DNA of 64,000 bases. Origin: Sphingopyxis sp. LC81 (GTDB lineage Bacteria; Pseudomonadota; Alphaproteobacteria; Sphingomonadales; Sphingomonadaceae). Shown here piece after piece: positions 56,359-64,000 of this stretch; position 1 is the stretch's first letter; each line of letters begins with the position of its first letter. The DNA is taken from the NCBI RefSeq assembly GCF_000756375.1, contig NZ_JNFD01000017.1, forward strand, positions 1 through 64,000. Reading direction: 5' to 3'. The position numbers were made by a program, and so were the translations under genes. The notes beneath the pieces were generated by a model, which had not been told where the DNA came from, did no database searches, and was given only the letters and a program-made list of their open reading frames with translations.

Positions 56359-56385
56359 TGAAACATGAACCAAGTTTCAACTTGG
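56359..56385. promoter_or_regulatory. Candidate TetR-family operator
   Basis: CCAAGTTTCAACTTGG at 56370-56385 is a perfect palindrome of six-base arms around TTCA. An overlapping inverted repeat TGAAAC-N9-GTTTCA spans 56359-56379. It lies near the middle of the 203-bp gap between the divergent TonB receptor and TetR genes. Autorepression and control of the receptor is the obvious model. Nothing else of note is seen in that gap. Confidence 0.5.
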
Positions 56386-56474
56386 AATATGGCTCTGTCG
56401 TTTTTTGCTTGCCAGTGGTGCGGAAATGCCACGATGCAGGGGAAGCCGGACGGAGGGGAGACGGAAAGGCAAGC

Positions 56475-57125
56475 ATGGATCAGCCGCACACCGAAACGGG
56501 GCAGGCCGACACCGAACGGAGCGCGGGCGACGCGCGCGACAAGACGCCGCGCACCGAGCGCGGGCGGCGGACGCTGCGCAAACTGCTCGACGCGGCGGCG
56601 ATCGAATTCGGCGAGCGTGGATTTCACGAGGCGTCGATCAGCGCGATCACGCGCCGCGCCGGAACCGCGCTCGGCAGCTTCTACACCTATTTCGATTCGA
56701 AAGAGGAAATCTTCCAGGCGCTCGTCCGCTATATGAGTGAACGGTTACGCGACCATGTCACGCCGATCGTCCAGGCCGCGCCCGACGAGATCAGCGCCGA
56801 ACGCATCGGGCTCGAATCCTATCTGGGCTTCGTGCGCGCGAACAAGGAGATCTACCGCATCATCGATGAAGCCGAATTCGTCGATTATGCGAGCTATCGC
56901 CGCCATTATGAAACGACCGTCGCGCGCGTGCGCCAGCGGCTGGAGAATGGCGCGGCGCGCGGCGAAATCCGCGATGACGTCAGCGAAATCCACGCGTGGG
57001 CGATCGGCGGGATGAACGTGTTTCTGGGGATGCGCTACGGATTGTGGGATACCGAGAGCGACATTTCGGAGATCGCGCGGATCGCCAACGACCTGCTCGC
57101 GAACGGGCTGAAGAAGCGCGACTGA
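56475..57125 (+). CDS. TetR/AcrR family transcriptional regulator
   Basis: A 216-residue regulator with a polar N-terminal extension, a helix-turn-helix at about 34-80 (RRTLRKLLDAAAIEFGERGFHEASISAITRRAG in short pieces) ending in SFYTYFDSKEEIF, and a ligand-binding helical domain (about 95-216). The gene is divergent from a TonB-dependent receptor and is the most likely controller of it. It ends one base from the convergent metW stop, with no room for a hairpin terminator. The effector is unknown. Confidence 0.9.
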   Translation: MDQPHTETGQADTERSAGDARDKTPRTERGRRTLRKLLDAAAIEFGERGFHEASISAITRRAGTALGSFYTYFDSKEEIFQALVRYMSERLRDHVTPIVQAAPDEISAERIGLESYLGFVRANKEIYRIIDEAEFVDYASYRRHYETTVARVRQRLENGAARGEIRDDVSEIHAWAIGGMNVFLGMRYGLWDTESDISEIARIANDLLANGLKKRD

Positions 57126-57126
57126 T

Positions 57127-57711
57127 TCAGCGCGAAATCAGAAAGATCGCATGTTCGGCGCGCCAGCTGGCGGCGGCGTCGCTTGCCGGCCTGTCGCCCG
57201 ACAGATGCCATACGCGCTCGACTTTGATGCCCTTCGCGCGGACGAGGTCGCGAAAATCGCTGACCGTGACATGGTGGATGTTCGGCGTTTCATACCAGGC
57301 GACGGGCAGGAGCCGCGTCACCGGCATCCGCCCGTTCCACAGCAAGGCGAGCCGGACGCGCCAATGCGCGAAATTGGGGAAGCTGACGAAGGCGCGCGGC
57401 GCGATGCGCAGCAATTCGTCGACGACGCGGTCGGGGCGCTCGGTCGTCTGGAGCGTTTGCGAGAGGATCGCATAGTCGAAGGCGTCGTCGGGATAGTCGG
57501 CCAGGTCGCGGTTGGCGTCGCCCTGCACGACCGACTGGCCGCGCGCGATCGCGGCGGTGACATTGTCGGGGTCGATCTCTAGCCCGCGCGCATCGACGCC
57601 CTTGCCCTGGAGCGCGGCCATCAATTCGCCGTCGCCGCAGCCGACATCGAGCACGCGCGACGCCCGCGGAACGGCATCGGCGATGATCGCCAGATCGGGG
57701 CGCAGCTTCAT
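57127..57711 (-). CDS. metW: Methionine biosynthesis protein MetW
   Basis: A 194-residue class I methyltransferase-fold protein. The SAM-binding loop VLDVGCGDGELM is at about 20-31. The DDAFDYAILSQTLQ segment and the conserved NFAHWRVRL block are as in MetW. MetW is needed for full activity of MetX in many proteobacteria, and the two are usually adjacent. Here an acetyltransferase gene lies between them, joined on both sides by ATGA overlaps, so the three form one unit. Confidence 0.92.
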   Translation of the reverse strand: MKLRPDLAIIADAVPRASRVLDVGCGDGELMAALQGKGVDARGLEIDPDNVTAAIARGQSVVQGDANRDLADYPDDAFDYAILSQTLQTTERPDRVVDELLRIAPRAFVSFPNFAHWRVRLALLWNGRMPVTRLLPVAWYETPNIHHVTVSDFRDLVRAKGIKVERVWHLSGDRPASDAAASWRAEHAIFLISR

Positions 57712-58145
57712 CGACCGGCCTGCCTGTAAACATCGGGGAAATGCCGCTGCATGAACGGCGTGCCGTCCTCGACCGGCGTCCAGCCTAGCGCGGCATACAG
57801 CCCGTGCGCGTCGCTGGTCGCGAGCATCCACCGCCGCAGCCCCTGCAGGTCGGGATGATCGTGCAGCGCGGTCACCATGCGCGCGGCGAGACCGTGTCCG
57901 CGATGCGCCTCGAGGACATAGACGTCGGCCAGATAGGCGAAGGTCGCGCGATCGGTGACGACGCGGGCAAAGCCGACCTGCTCGCCGCCCGCCGCGAAGG
58001 TGCCAACGCAGATTGATCCGGCAATCGCGCGTTCGACCACGGCGCGCGAAATATTCTCGGCCCAATAGCTCTGCGTCAAAAAGGCATGGATTGCGCCGGC
58101 CTGCATGTCGGACCGATCGAAGGACAGGCGATAGTCGTCGCTCAT
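57708..58145 (-). CDS. GNAT family N-acetyltransferase
   Basis: A 145-residue acetyltransferase with the core fold: [13 protein letters not shown], then [20 protein letters not shown], whose RGHGLA holds the acetyl-CoA pyrophosphate, and [10 protein letters not shown] at the C-terminus. The substrate is unknown. The gene sits between metX and metW with ATGA overlaps on both ends, so it is expressed with homoserine acetyltransferase and may act on a related small molecule. Confidence 0.85.
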   Translation of the reverse strand: MSDDYRLSFDRSDMQAGAIHAFLTQSYWAENISRAVVERAIAGSICVGTFAAGGEQVGFARVVTDRATFAYLADVYVLEAHRGHGLAARMVTALHDHPDLQGLRRWMLATSDAHGLYAALGWTPVEDGTPFMQRHFPDVYRQAGR

Positions 58146-59266
58146 ATGAGGCCCGATCGCAGGGACCCCGCGACGAGGCGATCGAGCGCGGGGACATCGA
58201 GGAGGAAACTGTCGTGGCCGAAGGGCGCGGACAGCTCGACGAAGCTCGCCGCGGCGCCGACGCTTTGCAGCGCCTGCACGACGCGCCGCGATTCGGAGGT
58301 CGGATAGAGCCAGTCGGTGTCGAAGCTGACGAGCGTGAAGCGCACGTCTTTTGCACCCGCGAACGCGCCAGCAAGCCGCCCGTCGTGCGGGTCGGCGAGG
58401 TCGAAATAGTCCATCGCGCGCGTGATATAGAGATAGGCGTTGGCGTCGAAGCGGTCGGTGAAGGCGAGCCCCTGATGCCTGAGATAGGATTCGACCTGGA
58501 AATCGGCGTCGAAACCGAAGCTCTTGATGTCGCGCGCCTGCAGCCGGCGGCCGAACTTCTCGGTCAGCCCTTCCTCGGACAAATAGGTGATGTGCGCCGC
58601 CATGCGCGCGACCGCGAGCCCCTTGGTGGGTGCGCGCGCGCTGCCATAATATTGCCCGTCCTGCCAGTCGGGATCGGCCATGATCGCCTGCCGCCCGACC
58701 TCGTGGAACGCGATATTCTGCGCCGAATGGCGCGCCGCGCTCGCGATGACGAGCGCCGAGGCGAGACGGTCGGGGTAGGTCGCGGCCCAGGCAAGCGTCT
58801 GCATGCCCCCCATCGACCCGCCGACGACGGCATGAAGTCGCGAAATGCCGAGATGGTCGAGCAGCATCGCCTGCGCACGCACCATGTCGGTGATCGTGAT
58901 GACCGGAAACGCCATGCCGAGCGGGGCGCCGGTCGCGGCATCGGGTGAGGCGGGGCCGCTCGTCCCCATGCAGCTGCCGAGCACATTGGCGCAGATGACG
59001 TGGAAACGGTCGGTGTCGATCGGCTTGCCCGGCCCAACCATGCGCGCCCACCAGCCGGGCTTGCCCGTCGCCGGATGGTCGCTCGCGACATATTGATCGC
59101 CGGTGAGCGCATGGCAGATCAGCACCGCGTTCGACTTGTCGGCGTTCAATGCGCCATAGCTTTGATAGGCGATCGTCACCGAGCTCAGCACCTGTCCGCT
59201 GTCGAGCGGCAGCGGCGCGGCGATCGTCACGCTGTGATGCTGGATATCGTGGAGCAGGCTCGCCAT
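58142..59266 (-). CDS. metX: Homoserine O-acetyltransferase
   Basis: MetX acetylates homoserine with acetyl-CoA, the first committed step of methionine synthesis in this group (some relatives use succinyl-CoA). The alpha/beta hydrolase triad is present: S151 in GGSMGGMQ, the aspartate in FDTDWLYP and the histidine in FGHDSFL. Length is 374 residues. The ATG at 59266 is preferred to an in-frame 59347. It is divergent from hisC and leads a metX-GNAT-metW unit. Confidence 0.93.
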   Translation of the reverse strand: MASLLHDIQHHSVTIAAPLPLDSGQVLSSVTIAYQSYGALNADKSNAVLICHALTGDQYVASDHPATGKPGWWARMVGPGKPIDTDRFHVICANVLGSCMGTSGPASPDAATGAPLGMAFPVITITDMVRAQAMLLDHLGISRLHAVVGGSMGGMQTLAWAATYPDRLASALVIASAARHSAQNIAFHEVGRQAIMADPDWQDGQYYGSARAPTKGLAVARMAAHITYLSEEGLTEKFGRRLQARDIKSFGFDADFQVESYLRHQGLAFTDRFDANAYLYITRAMDYFDLADPHDGRLAGAFAGAKDVRFTLVSFDTDWLYPTSESRRVVQALQSVGAAASFVELSAPFGHDSFLLDVPALDRLVAGSLRSGLI

Positions 59267-59345
59267 GGTTTGCCGGGGGCTAAGCGGGCGCGCGCACCCT
59301 GTCAACGTGCTGGACTCGGGCCACACAGCCGCTAAACGGCGCGGC

Positions 59346-60461
59346 ATGACCGACGCGACCCAAAGCCTTCAGCCCAAGCCGTGGATCAGCGGCATCGCTC
59401 CCTATGTTCCCGGCAAGTCCGCTGGCGCTGACGGCCGTCCGCTGATCAAGCTTTCGGCGAACGAGAATCCGCTGGGCACCGGCGAAAAGGCGCGTGCGGC
59501 GTTCGCCGCGGCGCAGGCGGCGCCCGATGCGCTGTCGCGCTATCCCGACCCCGGTTCGGTCGAGCTGCGCGAAACGATCGCGGCGAAGTTCGGGCTCGAT
59601 CCGGCGCGGATCATCTGCGGCAACGGGTCGGACGAATTGCTCCACCTCGCGGCGGGCACTTATGCCGGCGTCGGCGACGAGATTCTCTACGTTCGCTATG
59701 GCTTCGCGGTCTATGAAATCGCCGCGCGCCGCGTGGGCGCGGTGCCGGTCGAGGCGGACGACAAGGATTATGCGACCGACGTCGATGCGTTGCTCGACGC
59801 GGTGACCGACAAGACGCGCGTCGTCTATCTCGCCAATCCGAACAATCCGACGGGCACGCTCGCGACGCGCGACGAGGTTGCGCGGCTCTACGCCGGGCTG
59901 CCGAAAAATATCCTGTTCGTGATCGACCAGGCCTATTCGGAATATCTCTCCGACGCCGAGGACGACGGCGGGCTCGAACTTGCGAAGACGCAGCCGAATG
60001 TGTTCGTCACGCGCACCTTCTCGAAGATCCACGGGCTCGCCGCCGAACGCATCGGTTGGGGCTATGCCGCCGCCGAAGTGATTTCGGCGCTGCACCGCAT
60101 CCGCCTGCCGTTCAACGTGACGCGCGCGGGACAGGCGGCGGCGGTCGCGGCGCTCGGCGACGAGGAATTCGTCGCGCACAGCCGCGAGCATAATGCCGAA
60201 TGGCGCGCCTGGCTGGCGGGCGAACTCGAAAGCCTCGGCAACCATGGTGTGCGCGTCGTGCCGTCGGCGTGCAATTTCCTCCTCGTGCTGTTCGAAGGCG
60301 ATGTGAGCGCCGAGACCGTCTATAACCGGCTGATGGAGGCGGGCTATATCGTGCGCTGGCTGCCGGGGCAGGGACTGCCGAATGCGCTGCGCATGACGAT
60401 CGGCACCGAGGATGAGACGCGCGGGCTCGCGGCGGCGATCCGCGCCGCGCTGAACGACTGA
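59346..60461 (+). CDS. hisC: Histidinol-phosphate aminotransferase
   Basis: A 371-residue type I aminotransferase that transfers the amino group from glutamate to imidazoleacetol phosphate in histidine synthesis. PLP is bound by K227 in [16 protein letters not shown], with D194 and Y197 in VIDQAYSEY and the N167 to T169 region of NPNNPT. The neighbouring tyrA suggests it may also serve the aromatic amino acid branch, as relatives do. The ATG at 59346 follows the divergent metX. Confidence 0.9.
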   Translation: MTDATQSLQPKPWISGIAPYVPGKSAGADGRPLIKLSANENPLGTGEKARAAFAAAQAAPDALSRYPDPGSVELRETIAAKFGLDPARIICGNGSDELLHLAAGTYAGVGDEILYVRYGFAVYEIAARRVGAVPVEADDKDYATDVDALLDAVTDKTRVVYLANPNNPTGTLATRDEVARLYAGLPKNILFVIDQAYSEYLSDAEDDGGLELAKTQPNVFVTRTFSKIHGLAAERIGWGYAAAEVISALHRIRLPFNVTRAGQAAAVAALGDEEFVAHSREHNAEWRAWLAGELESLGNHGVRVVPSACNFLLVLFEGDVSAETVYNRLMEAGYIVRWLPGQGLPNALRMTIGTEDETRGLAAAIRAALND

Positions 60462-61375
60462 TGCCAAGGGCGTCGAGCGTCGATCGCGTCGCCATCGTCG
60501 GGCTGGGCCTGATCGGCTCCTCGATCGCGCGCGCGATCAGGGAGCGGTTGCCAGAGGTGGCGGTCGTTGGCCATGACGCGAGCGCCGAAGTGCGCGAGAT
60601 TGCGAGGGAACTCGGCCTTTGCGATACGGTCAGCGATGACGCGGTCGCCGCGGTGGCCGACGCCGACCTTGTCATCCTCGCGGTGCCGGTCGGCCGGATG
60701 GCCGACGCGGCGACGGCGATCGCGCCAGGGCTGAAGGCCGAGGCGATCATTTCGGACGTCGGCTCGTCGAAGGCGGGCGTTGCCGAAGCGCTGGCGAAGG
60801 CGCTGCCCGATCATGCCGTCATCCCGGCGCATCCGGTCGCGGGGACCGAGAATAGCGGCCCGGCGGCGGGTTTTTCGTCCTTGTTCGAAGGCCGCTGGTG
60901 CATCGTCACGCCGGGCGCGAGTGCGTCCGAAGACGCCGTGACGGCGGTGACGTCCTTCTGGCAGGCGCTCGGCGCGAAGGTCGAGACGATGGACGCCGCG
61001 CACCACGACATGGTGCTCGCAGTGACGAGTCATTTGCCGCATCTCATCGCCTATACGATCGTCGGCACCGCGAGCGAGCTCGAAGAAGTCACCGAGAGCG
61101 AAGTGATCAAATATTCGGCGGGCGGCTTTCGTGACTTCACGCGCATCGCGGCGAGCGACCCGGTGATGTGGCGCGACGTTTTCCTCGCGAACAAGGATGC
61201 CGTGCTCGCGACCTTGCAGCGTTTCAACGAGGATCTGACCGTGCTCCAGCAGGCGATCCGCCGCGGCGACGCCGACAAGCTCGAGGACTGGTTCACGCGC
61301 ACGCGCGCGATCCGCCGCTCGATCATCGAACAGGGGCAGGATGATGCGGCGCCCGACTTCGGGCGCAAGCATTAA
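60461..61375 (+). CDS. Prephenate/arogenate dehydrogenase family protein
   Basis: A 304-residue TyrA-family enzyme that makes the tyrosine precursor by oxidative decarboxylation of prephenate or arogenate. The NAD(P)-binding loop GLGLIGSS lies at 14-21, followed by the catalytic PAHPVAGTE block and the HHDMVLAVTSHLPH region. Whether it prefers prephenate or arogenate cannot be told. Its start overlaps the hisC stop by one base (TGATG), so they are coupled. The C-terminal helix-rich domain is complete. Confidence 0.9.
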   Translation: MPRASSVDRVAIVGLGLIGSSIARAIRERLPEVAVVGHDASAEVREIARELGLCDTVSDDAVAAVADADLVILAVPVGRMADAATAIAPGLKAEAIISDVGSSKAGVAEALAKALPDHAVIPAHPVAGTENSGPAAGFSSLFEGRWCIVTPGASASEDAVTAVTSFWQALGAKVETMDAAHHDMVLAVTSHLPHLIAYTIVGTASELEEVTESEVIKYSAGGFRDFTRIAASDPVMWRDVFLANKDAVLATLQRFNEDLTVLQQAIRRGDADKLEDWFTRTRAIRRSIIEQGQDDAAPDFGRKH

Positions 61376-61377
61376 AA

Positions 61378-61457
61378 CCGTCGCACCCGCGAAGGCGGGG
61401 GCCGCTGTCGGACTTGGGCTACGCCTCTAGCGGCCCCTGCCTTCGCAGGGGCGACGG
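61378..61457. repeat. Palindromic intergenic repeat
   Basis: The arms CCGTCGC...GCGAAGGCGGGGGCCGCT and AGCGGCCCCTGCCTTCGC...GCGACGG are mutually complementary over most of 80 bases. The element lies between the convergent tyrA-type and acyltransferase genes and could end transcription from both. It belongs to the GC-rich repeat class of sphingomonads, but its sequence differs from the GTCATCCCGG copies at 7718 and 30470. Confidence 0.75.
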
Positions 61458-62177
61458 TCACGCTTCCAGCAACGCTTCGGGTGGGTTCAGCGCATTGATC
61501 GCGACGCGCACGCGGGCCTCGGCGTCTTCGCGCGGCAGCCCCGCTGGGATCGTTTCGCCGACCTTGTAAGTGATCGTCCCCGGCCATTTGACCCAGCGGC
61601 GCGGCGGAAAGGCGAGGCCGCTGTTCACCGCCACCGGGATGACCGGAATATTGAGCAGGCGATACATGCCTGCAAAACCGGGGCGTAGCGGCGGCGCTTC
61701 GCCGTGCGGGACGCGTGTTCCCTCGGCGAACAGCACCAGCGGACGCCCCGCCGCGAGCGCGGCCTTCGCGGCGCCAAGCATCGCGCGCATCGCCTTGCCC
61801 CCGCCGTCGCGGTCGACCGGGATCAGGCCGTAAAAGCGTGCCGCCTGGCCCCACACGGGGATCGAGAACAGCTCTTCCTTCGCGAATACCGCGGGGTGTT
61901 TGAACAGCATCGGCTGCTCGACCGTTTCGAACGCCGATTCATGCTTGAAGACGTAGAGGACCGGGATGTCGGGCATCTCGCCCTCGACGACGATCGTCTG
62001 GCCGAGCAGGAAGCGGCAGAAGATCCGGTGCGCCTGCGCCCAGATGCGCACGAAGAAAATCGTCCCGCGGTGCGAGATCGGCAGCGCGATCACCCCGCCG
62101 ATCGAGCTGATGCTGCTCATCACGAAAAAGGCGATCCAGAACAGGATCGAACGGAACAGGGCGATGGTATATCTCAC
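61458..62177 (-). CDS. Lysophospholipid acyltransferase family protein (PlsC-like)
   Basis: A 239-residue membrane-bound 1-acyl-glycerol-3-phosphate acyltransferase relative. The catalytic histidine block reads KHESAFE (HX4E where HX4D is usual), and the glycerophosphate-binding block is VLFAEGTR with the later PVIPVAVNSG. An N-terminal membrane helix is present (TIALFRSILFWIAFFVMSS). The variant acid residue may still support activity. It would make phosphatidic acid or acylate a related lipid. It overlaps the next gene by four bases. Confidence 0.88.
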   Translation of the reverse strand: MRYTIALFRSILFWIAFFVMSSISSIGGVIALPISHRGTIFFVRIWAQAHRIFCRFLLGQTIVVEGEMPDIPVLYVFKHESAFETVEQPMLFKHPAVFAKEELFSIPVWGQAARFYGLIPVDRDGGGKAMRAMLGAAKAALAAGRPLVLFAEGTRVPHGEAPPLRPGFAGMYRLLNIPVIPVAVNSGLAFPPRRWVKWPGTITYKVGETIPAGLPREDAEARVRVAINALNPPEALLEA

Positions 62178-62704
62178 AGGCCGAGCAGCCCGCCCGCCAG
62201 TCCGGCCAGATATTTGTGATATTCGCGAAACAGCGTCGCGAAATTGGGCTGGCTGCGCACCGCGTCGGGCAGGATCGTCACCTTGTCGCCGACCGCGCGG
62301 CCGATTTCATATTCGGCGCGGCGCATGTGCCAGTCGGTGGTGATCAGCCGGATGCTCTTATATTTGCGGCGCTGCGCCCAGGTCGCGACCTCGGTCGCGT
62401 TCGAGCGCGTATCCTCGGCCTCGAACCCCAGCGCGATGCAGCAGTCGAACAGGCTGACCGGGCGTTTATACGCGGCCGCGAGCTCGCGCGGCTTCACTTC
62501 GCGCGCGACGCCGCTGATGAGGAGGCGCTTGGCGTCGCCCGCCTCGAGCCGTTCGAGCGCGCGGTCGATGCGTCCCGGGCCGCCCGTGAGCACGACGATC
62601 GCGTCGGTCTTTTGCGCGTCGGCGGGCAGCGGGAGCAGCAGCGCGAACCATGCGAAGCCGAGCACCCAGGCCAGGAACAACAGGGAAATCAGGCGCTTGA
62701 TCAT
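62174..62704 (-). CDS. YdcF family membrane-anchored protein
   Basis: A 176-residue protein with an N-terminal membrane helix (LISLLFLAWVLGFAWFALLLPL) and a DUF218/YdcF-type domain. It has TDAIVVLTGGPGRIDRAL, LLISGV and SNATEVATWAQ, plus the TTDWHMRRAEYEI block. Relatives such as ElyC and SanA affect envelope integrity. A role in lipid-carrier or peptidoglycan metabolism is proposed for some but not proved. The ATG at 62704 overlaps ftsX's stop, and the stop overlaps the acyltransferase start. Confidence 0.85.
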   Translation of the reverse strand: MIKRLISLLFLAWVLGFAWFALLLPLPADAQKTDAIVVLTGGPGRIDRALERLEAGDAKRLLISGVAREVKPRELAAAYKRPVSLFDCCIALGFEAEDTRSNATEVATWAQRRKYKSIRLITTDWHMRRAEYEIGRAVGDKVTILPDAVRSQPNFATLFREYHKYLAGLAGGLLGL

Positions 62705-63606
62705 AGAATCTTCTTGAGCGCCGCGAGCAGGGTCTGGCGCGCGGTGAGGGCTGCGAGCGCGATAGCCAATAGCGGCAGCGCCAGCAAGAGCGCCCAGCCG
62801 GCGGGGCCGAGCGACGCGGTCGCCGCAAGTCCCGCTGTGACCCCCGACCATTGCAAGCCGATCAAGAGCAGGATCGCGGCGGCGACGACGGTGCCCAGCG
62901 CGATGCCGTAAGCGGTGTCGATCGCGATGCGGCGCTGGAACAGCCGCGTGATCTGGCGGTCGGTGGCGCCGATCATGTGAAGCATCTCGATCGTCGTATA
63001 ATGGGTGCCCAGCGCGGCGCGCGCGGTCATGATCACCACCGCGGCGCTGGCGAGCGTCATCAGCACCACCATGCCGCCGGCGATCCACGCGAGCGAGCGG
63101 ATCAGCCGCGCGACCGGGCCGAGCCATTCGGCGTGCGGGATGATCCGCGCGCCGGGCGCTTCGCGCGCGACCAGCGCCTGCAACTGGCGCATGGGACCGG
63201 TTCGGTCCTCGCCGACAAAGTCGATGTCGACGAGCGCGGGCAGGGGAAGCGACTTCAGCACCGGATCGTCGCCCTCGGCGGCGCCGAACCATTGGCCAAG
63301 CGTTGCCTGCAGCTCTTCGGGCTCGACCGAGCGCGCCGAGAGAACGAAGGGCTGCGCGGCGGCCGCCCGGCGGAGCGCCGCGGCCTGCTCGGCGCGCGTC
63401 ACCGGGTTCGCGGTGACGATCTGGACGGTCACGCGCCCGGCGATCGCGGCGCCAATCGCATTCGCCGATCGTGCGAGCCCGACCCCGGCGGCGGCGGCGA
63501 GCAAGGTCAGCATCATCAATATCGCGATCACCCACGGCGTCGGGCCCGACAGCCGGCGGTCGGGAAGCAGGCGGCGATGCTGGACGGGAACGCGCGGGAT
63601 GATCAT
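62701..63606 (-). CDS. ftsX: Cell division protein FtsX
   Basis: The membrane subunit of the FtsEX complex, which signals across the inner membrane to activate septal peptidoglycan hydrolases. It is 301 residues with an N-terminal helix (about 25-48), a periplasmic loop (about 55-165) and three helices in the C-terminal part (WIAGGMVVLMTLASAAVVIM, then two near the end). The C-terminal topology and order ftsE-ftsX are typical. ATGA overlaps link it to ftsE and YdcF. Confidence 0.93.
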   Translation of the reverse strand: MIIPRVPVQHRRLLPDRRLSGPTPWVIAILMMLTLLAAAAGVGLARSANAIGAAIAGRVTVQIVTANPVTRAEQAAALRRAAAAQPFVLSARSVEPEELQATLGQWFGAAEGDDPVLKSLPLPALVDIDFVGEDRTGPMRQLQALVAREAPGARIIPHAEWLGPVARLIRSLAWIAGGMVVLMTLASAAVVIMTARAALGTHYTTIEMLHMIGATDRQITRLFQRRIAIDTAYGIALGTVVAAAILLLIGLQWSGVTAGLAATASLGPAGWALLLALPLLAIALAALTARQTLLAALKKIL

Positions 63607-64000
63607 GCCCGGTTCGCCGGTGGGTAGCGTAGCGCGCCGGTGGGGTCGGAAAGCCGCCCCTTTTCGAGCCGCATCATCTGCGCATTTTCGATGCGGCTGA
63701 TCAGGTGGATGTCGTGCGTCGCGACGACGACGGTGGTGCCGAGGCGGTTTAGTGCCTCGAACAATCCCAGCAGACGCATCGCCATTTCGGGGTCGACGTT
63801 ACCCGTAGGCTCGTCGGCGACGAGCAATTGCGGCCGCGCGATGACGGCGCGTGCGATCGCAACGCGCTGCTGCTCGCCGCCTGACAGCGTCGCGGGGCGC
63901 GCATCGGCGCGGTCGCCGAGCCCGATCCAACTCAGCATCTCGCCGACGGGGCCCGACAGATCCTCTTCGCTGACCCCCGCGATACGCAGCGGCAGCGCGA
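63603..64000 (-). CDS. ftsE: Cell division ATP-binding protein FtsE (partial)
   Basis: The C-terminal part of the FtsE ATPase; the N-terminus lies beyond the right edge. Visible are the ABC signature LSGGEQQRVAIARA, Walker B LLVADEPTGNVDP and the switch histidine in THDIHLI. The reading continues upstream in frame to the window end (ALPLRIAGVSEEDLSG). FtsE energises FtsX to control septal wall hydrolysis. Its stop overlaps the ftsX start as ATGA. Confidence 0.93.
   Translation of the reverse strand, partial: ALPLRIAGVSEEDLSGPVGEMLSWIGLGDRADARPATLSGGEQQRVAIARAVIARPQLLVADEPTGNVDPEMAMRLLGLFEALNRLGTTVVVATHDIHLISRIENAQMMRLEKGRLSDPTGALRYPPANRA

Noticed and set aside
1-64000. tRNA, rRNA, CRISPR or prophage genes
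   Set aside because: I looked for conserved tRNA arms, regular spaced repeats, integrases and phage structural genes and saw none.

Overview
The window is chromosomal DNA from a high-GC alphaproteobacterium, most likely a sphingomonad close to Sphingopyxis. This is inferred from gene content and order: the ppsR-maf-aroE-coaE-dnaQ / hemE and mnmE-mnmG-rsmG-parA-parB blocks, DUF1489, DUF1491 and DUF6489 proteins, TonB-dependent receptors, and GTCATCCCGG-type intergenic repeats. No rRNA, tRNA, insertion sequence, prophage or CRISPR array was seen. Gene density is high, and many neighbours share 4-nt ATGA or GTGA start/stop overlaps.

The centre of interest is a probable replication origin and segregation region. 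A 339-bp gap (13848-14186) separates the leftward operon ppsR-maf-aroE-coaE-dnaQ from rightward hemE. It holds three perfect TTATCCACA DnaA boxes, five GANTC (CcrM) sites, an inverted repeat and an AT-rich tract. Caulobacter and Rickettsia have oriC at the equivalent hemE position. Rightward lie hemE, hemJ, rho, a TerC-type protein, mnmE, mnmG, rsmG, parA and parB. Three parS palindromes (21437, 22203, 23983) sit 7-10 kb from the origin, two of them inside mnmG and rsmG. Most genes flanking the gap run away from it.

Left flank (1-13.8 kb): a HAD phosphatase with dapD, a TonB receptor, gpmA, a small heat shock protein with a candidate sigma-32 promoter and RNA thermometer, a lipoprotein/M14 carboxypeptidase/GNAT operon, a SleB-type cell wall hydrolase, ptsN, hpf and the dnaQ-to-ppsR operon.

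Middle (26-37.5 kb): two surface-oriented loci. The first pairs a DUF4402 secreted protein with a PapD-like chaperone and a 923-residue usher-like outer-membrane protein. The second has two paralogous GT-C membrane glycosyltransferases around a UDP-galactopyranose-mutase-like flavoprotein and a GtrA flippase, with a shared TTAACCAG-type motif upstream of two of its genes.

Right flank (37.5-64 kb): msrB, a P450, a NatAB-type ABC exporter, queG, adenosine kinase, a polysaccharide flippase, tsaD-gpsA divergent from hemC-hemD-mitofilin-like, glutaryl-CoA dehydrogenase with a CoA-transferase, a TonB receptor divergent from a TetR regulator over a palindromic operator candidate, metX-GNAT-metW divergent from hisC-tyrA, and an acyltransferase, YdcF, ftsX and ftsE run cut by the window end.
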